Source: Planctomycetaceae bacterium
Lineage (GTDB): Bacteria > Planctomycetota > Planctomycetia > Planctomycetales > Planctomycetaceae
Length of the DNA stretch: 56,544 nucleotides
Reading direction: 5' to 3'
Assembly: GCA_029259815.1 (NCBI GenBank)
Contig: JAJDEJ010000158.1
Span: 1-56,544 of the forward strand
Shown here: positions 28,470-35,950 of the stretch, piece by piece
How positions within the stretch are numbered: position 1 is the first letter of the stretch
How the letters are laid out: the number at the start of each line of letters is the position of its first letter
Notes under the pieces: generated by a model
Database searches by the model: none
Told to the model about the DNA's origin: nothing
Seen by the model: only the letters and a program-made list of their open reading frames with translations
Program-made: the position numbers and the translations under genes

Positions 28470-28554
28470 GGTGGCAGGGTCAGACCAACGGGATGGCCCT
28501 GAGATTCCGCGTCATCCCACCGGGGCCATCCGCTGCGCTCCTGACCCCGCCACC
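28470..28554. repeat. Nested inverted repeat (GGTGGCAGGGTCAG / CTGACCCCGCCACC)
   Basis: Outer 14-base arms at 28470-28483 and 28541-28554 pair at 13 of 14 positions. An inner stem, GGATGGCCC (28491-28499) with GGGCCATCC (about 28523-28531), sits inside. The element lies in the 255-base gap between the PP2C and histidine kinase genes. The consensus looks like a dispersed planctomycete repeat. It could terminate or attenuate read-through between the two genes. Confidence 0.65.
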
Positions 28555-28695
28555 GGAAAATCAAGCTTTGACGTTCCACGAGCGAAATACGTGGATTCAT
28601 CCGGCTGACGGGATGGCCTGTTCCCTATTTCGGTGGGAGTGCTCACCTGATATCCTACATTCTGCGCGAGAATTGTGGGAACAAGGAGGTTGCCC

Positions 28696-30297
28696 GTGCT
28701 GCTCACTCGTTCGATTCGCCGAAAGATGGTCGCCGGCTTGGGCGTCCTGATGCTCATGCTGGGCCTGCTCGCCATCAGCAGCATTTCCGGTCTGTCCAAT
28801 TACCAACGGACCGTCAAGGATCTGGAGGTTATTGAGTCGGCTCCGCGCAACACACGGTTGATTGGCGCTATTATCTCATTGATCGAACCGCTGAATTCTG
28901 AACTGCAGGCCTTCGATCAACCCCCAAGCCGCCCATATTTGTATGAGAAGCAGTGTAAAGACGCTCAGGCAGCACTGAAAAACGTGCGCGGGCTGATCGA
29001 AGAACACTATCGACTCTTGGATCGATATTTCGAACGACTCTCTGAACAACCATTTGCGCCGGATGATCTTCTCACCCAGCAGCGCTCTTACTCGCAACTG
29101 CGAGAACGGATCAACGGCATTCTTGAAGAATATGAGCGAAGCCTCACAAAACTCGATGACAAAAACACAGAACGCCACACAGCGACCTACATATACATGA
29201 TCAGTTTGGTGACGCGGCTGAAGGCGTCCATGCACGAGCTAGAGCTCTTAGAACCCTTGGAGAACATGCGGCCCCGACTCAAGACAGCCCAACGAGACTA
29301 CAGGGCTCACCTGGCTCTCGTCTGGGGCACGAGCCTGTTAGTTCTGTCGATGTTTCTGTTCCTCGCCTGGAGCGCCTATCGCGGAATCGTGCAGCCGATT
29401 CGAGCGCTGCATCGGGGGGCCAGCCGAGTGGCGTCCGGGGATTTCGACTATCGGGTCGAGCTCAACACTCATGACGAAATCTCACATCTGGCTGTCGCCT
29501 TCAACCATATGACCGAACGATTCCAGTCGGTCACAGCTGATCTGGACAAGGAAGTTCAACAGCAATCGCGGCAACTCGTTCAGTCGGCCAAGCTCGCGGG
29601 CGTTGGTTTTCTCGCCGCCGGGGTCGCTCACGAGATCAACAACCCGCTCCATGCCATCTCCACCGCTGCGGAAGGCGTCCAACTGCGGCTTTCCCGCCTG
29701 CTCAAAGATGCCGACGAGGCGGACGCAGAGATCGTGGGCGAGTACCTCAAGATGATGCAGGCTGAGGCCTCACGCTGCCGCAAGATCACTGAGAAACTGC
29801 TCGACTTCGCCCGAGGCAAGGACACTGAACGTAATCAGTACGACATCACGGCCATCGTCCGCGAGGTGGTCGTCATGCTGCAACATGTCGGCAAGTTCCG
29901 GGACCGAACGATCTCGTTCGACGTCAACGACCCGCACTATGCCCATGTCAACGGGTCAGAGATCAAACAAGTAGCCTTGAACATCATCGCCAACGCACTC
30001 GATGCCACGAAGCCAGGCGGAGAAGTCGCGATTGGCATTCGGGACCTGCCAGATGCCGTCGAGCTCGTCTGCAAGGACAATGGCTGCGGCATGACACCCG
30101 AGGTGTTGGAACATCTGTTCGAGCCGTTCTACACGACTAAAGACGTTGGCAAGGGGACAGGGCTCGGACTGGCGATCAGTCACCGAATTATTCGTGACCA
30201 TGACGGAGTCCTCGAAGCGATCAGTGATGGCCCTGACTCCGGCAGCACCTTCTGCATCCGTCTCCCCAAGACAGCACGTCAAGCGAAGGCGGCATGA
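28696..30297 (+). CDS. HAMP-domain sensor histidine kinase
   Basis: The product is a 533-residue membrane kinase. I favour the GTG at 28696 because AAGGAGG lies six bases upstream (28683-28689); other in-frame starts lack this. A first membrane span (about residues 12-34) and a second (about 215-238) enclose a helical, four-helix-bundle-like sensor region. HAMP follows (about 240-290, IVQPIRALHRGASRVASGDF), then HisKA with GVAHEINNPLHAIS (phosphoacceptor His) and the HATPase domain: NIIANALDAT (N box), CKDNGCGMT (G1) and GKGTGLGLAIS (G2). No response regulator is adjacent, so the partner lies elsewhere. The stop is only 10 bases from the convergent Rieske gene. Confidence 0.94.
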   Translation: MLLTRSIRRKMVAGLGVLMLMLGLLAISSISGLSNYQRTVKDLEVIESAPRNTRLIGAIISLIEPLNSELQAFDQPPSRPYLYEKQCKDAQAALKNVRGLIEEHYRLLDRYFERLSEQPFAPDDLLTQQRSYSQLRERINGILEEYERSLTKLDDKNTERHTATYIYMISLVTRLKASMHELELLEPLENMRPRLKTAQRDYRAHLALVWGTSLLVLSMFLFLAWSAYRGIVQPIRALHRGASRVASGDFDYRVELNTHDEISHLAVAFNHMTERFQSVTADLDKEVQQQSRQLVQSAKLAGVGFLAAGVAHEINNPLHAISTAAEGVQLRLSRLLKDADEADAEIVGEYLKMMQAEASRCRKITEKLLDFARGKDTERNQYDITAIVREVVVMLQHVGKFRDRTISFDVNDPHYAHVNGSEIKQVALNIIANALDATKPGGEVAIGIRDLPDAVELVCKDNGCGMTPEVLEHLFEPFYTTKDVGKGTGLGLAISHRIIRDHDGVLEAISDGPDSGSTFCIRLPKTARQAKAA

Positions 30298-30307
30298 GTC
30301 CGCACGA

Positions 30308-30619
30308 TCACTCGGCTGACACATAAACTCCGTCATCACGCACATCGACGACGAACGTCCGAATCGGCTCTGTCGCTGGCATGCACGTTGCGGCGCCGGT
30401 CGAGATCTCGAAGCGGGCACCGTGCCGAGGACACTCAATCTGTCCCTCCGCGATTGGCCCGTCTGTCAGTGGTTGGCCATCATGCGTGCAGACATCTTCG
30501 ATGCAGTAGTAGGTTCCGCCCAGATGCAGCAACAACGCGGGCGTCTCGTCGACAATGACCGACTTGCGATCCCCCTCCGTTACCTCATCTGCCTCTGCAA
30601 TCCGTTCCCAATCCGCCAT
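30308..30619 (-). CDS. Rieske-type [2Fe-2S] ferredoxin
   Basis: This small cytosolic electron carrier has 103 residues. Both ligand loops are intact: Cys44-x-His46 (CTHDGQPL) and Cys63-x2-His66 (CPRHGARF). The second loop has CPRHG, the soluble ferredoxin type, with no disulfide cysteines of the bc1 type. The ATG at 30619 has GAGGAG five bases upstream; a GTG one codon earlier is too close to that site. Proteins of this form serve dioxygenases or nitrite-reductase-like enzymes, or accompany SUF genes. None is present here, so the partner is unknown. Confidence 0.93.
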   Translation of the reverse strand: MADWERIAEADEVTEGDRKSVIVDETPALLLHLGGTYYCIEDVCTHDGQPLTDGPIAEGQIECPRHGARFEISTGAATCMPATEPIRTFVVDVRDDGVYVSAE

Positions 30620-30640
30620 CACGTCTCCTCAGTCACTTTT

Positions 30641-30713
30641 TGTAGCTGAACTCGCAAGAGTTCAGATTGTCGGTGTGTCTCGATGTGGCTGAATTCTTGC
30701 GAATCCAGCTACA
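30641..30713. repeat. Inverted repeat, 25-bp arms with 3 mismatches; left arm is itself a hairpin
   Basis: The arms at 30641-30665 and 30689-30713 share TGTAGCTG, CGCAAGA and TTCAG and pair at 22 of 25 positions. The left arm also folds on itself (GAACTC-GCAA-GAGTTC), so the element can adopt either one long stem or two short hairpins. It fills the gap between the Rieske start and the VCBS-protein stop. Confidence 0.7.
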
Positions 30714-30734
30714 AGGGTGGCAACAGTTTTGAAA

Positions 30735-33122
30735 CTACATCTCCTCATCACGCTCGGCTGTCTGATCGGTGCTGAGTGAAGTCCCGTCGTCCTGTGGGTA
30801 GATGAGCACACGGTCATGCACGAGGAGAATCAGGTCGTCTCGTCCGTCACCCGTCACGTCAGCGATGACGCCTTCACGCGGCTGCGCTCCGCCACCGCCA
30901 CGACGGCTGAAACTCTTCTCGTCGAAGACCTTGAAGTTGATTCCATGCATCAGTTGCTCGCCACGCGGAGTGATGATTTCCACATTGTGCTTTCGCAGGT
31001 CGAACGCGGCGATGTCCGGTTGTCCGTCACCATTGAGGTCGCCCGCTGCCAGATCGTTAAAAAACACGTCATCGAGTTTGGACTCGAACGTCAGCACATC
31101 CTTCAGTTCGGGCGGTCGTTGACCGGCGTAGAGCGTGAGGAACCGCTGACCGCCAAACAGCAGCAAATCATCTCGTCCATCAGCATTCAGGTCGGCAACC
31201 TCAGCAGCAATGTAAGGGAATGAGCCAAGATCCACCTGCTCCCACGGCTGATACTGCTCACCCTCCTTGCGAAGGATTCGGAGTTTGTTGACTCCCGTAT
31301 CAATCATCACAAGTTCGTTGCCCGGCTCACCGTCCAGATCAAGTGTCGCGACCCCGCTCACTTTGGCCTTGGATTCGGCTGGGTTGTATTGATCGAGCAC
31401 CTGCCAGCGATTCTCTTCATCCAAGAGCACATTGCGGGCAAAGTTCTCTTGAGCCACGAGTGTGACCGGCTGTTCCAGCTCCCCCGAGTAGACTGCGCCT
31501 CTCTCCACATCTCCCAGCTGAAGCCCCCCTGTCGCCTCAGCAACCTGCGGAGACCCCTGCTCATTCGTGACCAACAGCGTCGACTCTCGCCCGGTGCCAC
31601 TGACCAGAAGGAAATCGGGCCTGCCGTCCTGATTTGCGTCCAACGACTGCATGTACGCCGGCTCGCTGCCCAGGCTTATCTCGTGATCGCCACCACCCAC
31701 AGCCGCCGTCGTCCAGTCGCCACCGTTCGGCTGAGTCAGTCGGTGTAGCCCGTACTTGCCCCGTTTGATCAATTCGAGATAGATCAATTCATCGTTGCCG
31801 TCCCTGTCCAGGTCGGCCAGTTCGAAAGCGACGGGTTCGCCCGTCACGGGCAAGGATGCAGGAAATGACAAACGGCCTTTCTCCAAACGACACAGTCCGA
31901 TCGACCGCTCTTCATTGCTGAGTACAAACACTTCCGCTTTCCCGTCACTGTCGATGTCGGACACGCGGACCTGTTCGACACCGAGGAAACTGGGATACGC
32001 CGTCCCGAGGTCCAGACCGTGGTTCGCATGCTGCAGGAACACAATCAATTGGGCTGCCTTCGGATCTGTGACAACGACATCCTTCAGCCCATCGCCATTG
32101 AGATCACCAACCGCCAGATCGCGCCCCTTGGAACTGCCCGACTCTCCAAAGCCGTATTGCACGAGACGCACGGACAGGTCTCCCTCCGGTTCACTCTCAC
32201 GGGTGAACTGCGCGACTCGGATGCGACCGGTGGTGCCGTCGATCGTAACGACCTCGCGCCCCGCGCCTTCGACGAGGTCATACAGAATCAAACCGCGAAT
32301 GTCTTCCAGTTCAAAGCGAATCTCCGGCCCCAGTTGTCCCGTCTCATTCTGGAGCCGGACCGAAGCGCTACGTTCGTCGCCATCGCCAGCCATGTAGAAC
32401 AAGTCGTTCCGCTCGTCGCCATCAAGATCGCCAATCATGGCCAGCCCCACTCGTTCGGCCGTGTTGCGAATGACGACGGGCGTCGCGAACTCGCCCGGCT
32501 CATCCTGATGAATCACATAGGTCACCCGCTTGCCAAGCACGGCGATGTCATCTTTGCCGTCATGATTCAGGTCACCGGCCGCGATGCCCCATGACTGGCC
32601 TTCGACGTCCGCTAGACGTATCTCACGCTTCCGTCCCCAATTGTCCGACTCCGTCTGAAAGCGAATGATCAATCGATCCGGATCTCCGAAGTAGGCAAGG
32701 TCATCGCGATCATCGCCGTTAAAATCACCGATGGTCATTGCAGAGATATCGCGGTCCACGGGGACCTTTTCGTGCTTGAACCGCCAGTGACTTTCAATCT
32801 TGTTGACATCAGAATCAGTGAGGGGCTCATCTCCGTCTTCCGAGGACTCACGTTGAATCAGCAAGTCGATGCGGCTGTGGCTGTTGTCGACCAGCGCCAG
32901 ATCTGTGCGTCCATCGTGGTTGAAGTCTCCGGGCTGCATCGAATGTGATCGCTGCTCCAGCTTGAAGATCTCCAACTCACGGAACCCGTAGTAGACGGAA
33001 AGGTCGATCTCTTCCGAATCATCAGCGACTGAGCGGTGTGTCAGATGAGACAGACCAATCGTCATGATTGTGACAGCCGTTACCGCACTTACGATCCAGC
33101 GGAATGGCAGGCATTGACGCAT
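30735..33122 (-). CDS. Exported FG-GAP/VCBS-repeat beta-propeller protein
   Basis: This secreted protein has 795 residues. The ATG at 33122 opens a signal peptide cleaved near HRSVA/DD. From about residue 45 to the end it is built of FG-GAP/VCBS units with Asp-rich calcium-loop motifs such as MQPGDFNHDGRTDLALVDN, GDFNGDDRDDLAYFG, GDLNGDGLKDVVVTDP, ADLNADGRDDLLLFG and ITDVTGDGRDDLILLV-like endings. I count at least ten such loops, enough for more than one seven-bladed propeller. Such proteins are usually extracellular binding or adhesive scaffolds. The acidic C-terminal tail (QTAERDEEM) follows the last blade. The start is divergent from the next plus-strand gene. Confidence 0.85.
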   Translation of the reverse strand: MRQCLPFRWIVSAVTAVTIMTIGLSHLTHRSVADDSEEIDLSVYYGFRELEIFKLEQRSHSMQPGDFNHDGRTDLALVDNSHSRIDLLIQRESSEDGDEPLTDSDVNKIESHWRFKHEKVPVDRDISAMTIGDFNGDDRDDLAYFGDPDRLIIRFQTESDNWGRKREIRLADVEGQSWGIAAGDLNHDGKDDIAVLGKRVTYVIHQDEPGEFATPVVIRNTAERVGLAMIGDLDGDERNDLFYMAGDGDERSASVRLQNETGQLGPEIRFELEDIRGLILYDLVEGAGREVVTIDGTTGRIRVAQFTRESEPEGDLSVRLVQYGFGESGSSKGRDLAVGDLNGDGLKDVVVTDPKAAQLIVFLQHANHGLDLGTAYPSFLGVEQVRVSDIDSDGKAEVFVLSNEERSIGLCRLEKGRLSFPASLPVTGEPVAFELADLDRDGNDELIYLELIKRGKYGLHRLTQPNGGDWTTAAVGGGDHEISLGSEPAYMQSLDANQDGRPDFLLVSGTGRESTLLVTNEQGSPQVAEATGGLQLGDVERGAVYSGELEQPVTLVAQENFARNVLLDEENRWQVLDQYNPAESKAKVSGVATLDLDGEPGNELVMIDTGVNKLRILRKEGEQYQPWEQVDLGSFPYIAAEVADLNADGRDDLLLFGGQRFLTLYAGQRPPELKDVLTFESKLDDVFFNDLAAGDLNGDGQPDIAAFDLRKHNVEIITPRGEQLMHGINFKVFDEKSFSRRGGGGAQPREGVIADVTGDGRDDLILLVHDRVLIYPQDDGTSLSTDQTAERDEEM

Positions 33123-33401
33123 CAGTGTTCTCCCACATCTCAAGGACAGGTGTGCCCCCAAGTCTAGGAACCACGAATCACGGGCGAAAGCAGCTCAGCC
33201 GCCCGGACAACGAAAAATCCCCTGGTGTCGTCGGCAGGTGTCTCGATCGTTCCCGTTTGGCGGACCAAGAGGGTCTTGTCAGTCCTCAGTGTCTGTGAGA
33301 GACTGAACCCCACAGGATCGACCGTTCTCTGCAAGGTCGAAGACGGTCAAATGCCGATAAAAACAGAGACGTGCGTCGATCCAAGCCCCAGGGAGAGCCT
33401 G

Positions 33402-34211
33402 ATGCGTTTACGAGTCTTATCTGTTACCGCTGCTTTGCTCAGCGTTGTCGCCGTCAGTGATGCGCACGCCCAAGGGCTCATCTGGAACCTGCCGCCTGAC
33501 GGGTCATGGGTGCGATACGAAGGCACGTACTCACAACTCGTGCGGCGGCCCAACTCGACTGAAGGCGACCTCACGCTCGAATGGACGCGTCACCTCACCA
33601 TCAAGTCGGTCGGCACGTCCGATGAAACCATCAATGGCGAAGTCATCCCCTGCCGCTGGCTGGAGATCAAAGTCGTCACCGCACAACCGGCCGCTCTGCT
33701 GGAGCCGGGCCCCGGCGGCAACCGCATCTACAAAATCCTCGTTCCCGAACGCTCCATCCTTGGTCGAGTGAATGATGATGCCAACATCATCGTGTCGTTC
33801 CTGCCAGTCGTGCGCGGGTACCGCATGATTGGCGAAGAGGACCCTCAACCGATCGAGTCGGGCGTTTTTCAGATCTATCCGCTCGTCTCCTACCTTCGTC
33901 ACTACCGTGAAGTCCAGGCCGAGTCCGACACGCCCCAACAGACGGACATCCCCATGGGCATCGTTCCTGCTATCCCTCTTCGTGGAGCGATGACGGTCGA
34001 GAGCGCCGAGACGCGTTCGACCAATCAAGCCGAACTGTGGCGCAGCGATGATGTGCCGTTCGGTCTGGCGAAGTGGACCGTCCGCGATCTCCGCGAGGAG
34101 AAGCATGCCACCCAGTCTCGCGACCTGTTCCGTGAGACGATGGAGGTCTCGATCGAGATGTCGGCCCACGAGTCGGGCAACAACGCCGAGACCGAACTTG
34201 ACGTCCAGTAA
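33402..34211 (+). CDS. Exported protein of unknown function
   Basis: The product is 269 residues from the ATG at 33402, which has GGGAGAG nearby and opens a signal peptide (MRLRVLSVTAALLSVVAVSD, cleaved near AHA/QG). The mature part is soluble and beta-rich (GSWVRYEGTYSQLVRR, LTIKSVGTSDETINGE), with no membrane span and no catalytic motif that I recognise. The frame is open for 59 codons upstream, but that part looks non-coding. It is convergent with the TPR gene, and the second GTTTAGCC stem-loop lies between their stops. Confidence 0.65.
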   Translation: MRLRVLSVTAALLSVVAVSDAHAQGLIWNLPPDGSWVRYEGTYSQLVRRPNSTEGDLTLEWTRHLTIKSVGTSDETINGEVIPCRWLEIKVVTAQPAALLEPGPGGNRIYKILVPERSILGRVNDDANIIVSFLPVVRGYRMIGEEDPQPIESGVFQIYPLVSYLRHYREVQAESDTPQQTDIPMGIVPAIPLRGAMTVESAETRSTNQAELWRSDDVPFGLAKWTVRDLREEKHATQSRDLFRETMEVSIEMSAHESGNNAETELDVQ

Positions 34212-34230
34212 CCGACATCAACACGTCTTG

Positions 34231-34263
34231 GTTTAGCCGCACATTTCAATTGTGTGGCTAAAC
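34231..34263. repeat. GTTTAGCC-type stem-loop, copy 2
   Basis: GTTTAGCCGCACA (34231-34243) pairs with TGTGTGGCTAAAC (34251-34263) over 13 bp, with one G-T wobble and a 7-base loop. It lies in a convergent gap, 10 bases after the stop of the minus-strand TPR gene and 20 after the plus-strand gene. It has the right place for a bidirectional terminator, although neither side has a strong T tract. Confidence 0.8.
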
Positions 34264-34272
34264 GAATTGTGG

Positions 34273-35553
34273 TTATTCCGGAAACGCGGGGCCATTGACT
34301 TCCGGTGTCGAGACCGATGCGTCGTCTGGCACGTTCGGCAAAAGTTCATTCAACGGCGGAAGCACGGGAAGTGGAGGCAGTTCAGGCTGGACGGTTCGCA
34401 CATCCTCCGCAGGCGTTGGCGACGAGGGCGGCTGAGCATCTGTAGACGCAGGGACTTGTGCTCCTGCAGGGACGACGCCATTTCCGCCTCTGAGAAAGAT
34501 CGCGAGATACTCCTGCATCCCACTCAACCGGGCCGCTGTCTCGAGGATCTGGCGGGCCTTCTCGACATCATTGTCCAGGAATAACACGGCTCCGAGCAGG
34601 AACAGGCGATCAGGGTCGCGGACATCTTCGAGTGTCCACTCAGCGATCGCTTGCTTTAACTGCATCTTGCCGATGGTGTTCTCAGGTCTGAGCAGACGAT
34701 CCAGAGAAGTCCCACTCTCGGGCCACGTCGGGTCGAGCGAAAGGCCGACCTTCAACTCATGAACTGCCTTGTCAAAGTGACGTATCCCGGCAAATGCGAT
34801 CGCCAGATGCAGGTGCGGCTCCGCACGATCAGCAGCCGCAGCGATCGCATCGCGATAACGCTGCGAGGCCTGAAGATACTCCAGGTTCTGGAGCAACAAA
34901 TCCCCGTGATGCTGATGGCGAATGCTGCGCCCCTGAGCAGCGGGGGACGATGGCGGCAGACTGGGTCGCTTATTCGCGATGATCGGCAGCGCGTCGAGCG
35001 GCTGTTCCCACTGCTGCTGATTCTCACGCCACGCATCATTGAGAACCGGATTTCCCGGTGCTGGCGGACTCAGGAATGTCGGAGCGGTGGGCGACGTCAA
35101 GTTGCCATAGGCAGGCGGAGGTGTCGCGTAGTACCCACTCCAGGCGGAGGGATAGCCGTATCCTGACCAGTATCCATAGGAGGAGGGATAGCCTCCGTAG
35201 CCGGTCACACCCAGCCCGAAGGGGGAGACATACGTCGAGAAGCCAAACGACGGAAACGCCCAGCCTCCAATGGTTGCACCGAATCCGTGCCGGTAGCCAT
35301 AGGAAGTGTGATGGCCATGTCCGCTATGAGATCCATGGCCCCCGTGAGCATGTGACCCGTGCAAACCGTTCTGCCCGTGCCAGGGCCGTCCGTAACGGCG
35401 CTGATACTGGGAGTGAGCCTGAGTCGGCCCATAGTATCCGCCAGAAAACGTGCGTACTTTGGGATACGTATGACCGTGGGGATCAGCTTGAACAGGCACC
35501 GTCATGCTGAGCATGACGACCGACAGGATCAGACAGAGCATTGCGCGGCACAT
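34273..35553 (-). CDS. Exported Gly/Tyr/His-rich TPR protein
   Basis: The product is 426 residues. The ATG at 35553 is preceded by GGAGG at five bases and begins a signal peptide (MCRAMLCLILSVVMLSMTVP, cleaved near VQA/DP). Residues about 20-180 are low-complexity: first His/Gly-rich (GHGSHSGHGHHTSYGY), then Gly/Tyr/Pro-rich (GYGGYPSSYGYWSGYGYPS). A helical TPR-like region follows (about 200-360, LQASQRYRDAIAAAADRAEP, HFDKAVHELKVGLSLDPTWP), then a Pro/Ala-rich tail. The composition is typical of planctomycete envelope proteins. His-rich tracts could bind metal. Function unknown. Confidence 0.72.
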   Translation of the reverse strand: MCRAMLCLILSVVMLSMTVPVQADPHGHTYPKVRTFSGGYYGPTQAHSQYQRRYGRPWHGQNGLHGSHAHGGHGSHSGHGHHTSYGYRHGFGATIGGWAFPSFGFSTYVSPFGLGVTGYGGYPSSYGYWSGYGYPSAWSGYYATPPPAYGNLTSPTAPTFLSPPAPGNPVLNDAWRENQQQWEQPLDALPIIANKRPSLPPSSPAAQGRSIRHQHHGDLLLQNLEYLQASQRYRDAIAAAADRAEPHLHLAIAFAGIRHFDKAVHELKVGLSLDPTWPESGTSLDRLLRPENTIGKMQLKQAIAEWTLEDVRDPDRLFLLGAVLFLDNDVEKARQILETAARLSGMQEYLAIFLRGGNGVVPAGAQVPASTDAQPPSSPTPAEDVRTVQPELPPLPVLPPLNELLPNVPDDASVSTPEVNGPAFPE

Positions 35554-35950
35554 CGTCGCCTCCATTGGGGGGAATGGCCGGCTCGTCAATGAGGTCCTGA
35601 TATTATCGGTCACGCAATCCCTGCGGTCAAGCAGACCTGCCCAGACGGGACTGTCGCTGTCGAAGGTCGTGACGTCAGGGTAAGTTGCACCGCGTGACCG
35701 GTCGTGATTCCTCAACCTCACGGCTTTGCTGTCTTGACTGAGTAGAGGCAGGCCGTCCGTCAGGGCGATACAATCGAGACAGGCCGTGCCGTCGGCCAAT
35801 CGGTCTTGCTGCGCGATCTGTGCATCAGGCAGACCTTGCGGTTGGCGGTGGGTCTTCCGTTCTCGCAGGCCACGCGACTGATGGAATGGTCGCGCCTGTT
35901 CCTGATTCCTCAGACGATCTTCATTCACCCGCATCCGGGCAGGTGCAGTT
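35554..35950. other. Divergent intergenic region between the TPR and HEAT genes
   Basis: The 397 bases between two divergent signal-peptide genes hold no ORF that I can support, although a minus-strand frame continues open from the TPR gene. There is no long inverted repeat. Both promoters should lie here, but I cannot identify convincing -35/-10 pairs. Confidence 0.4.
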
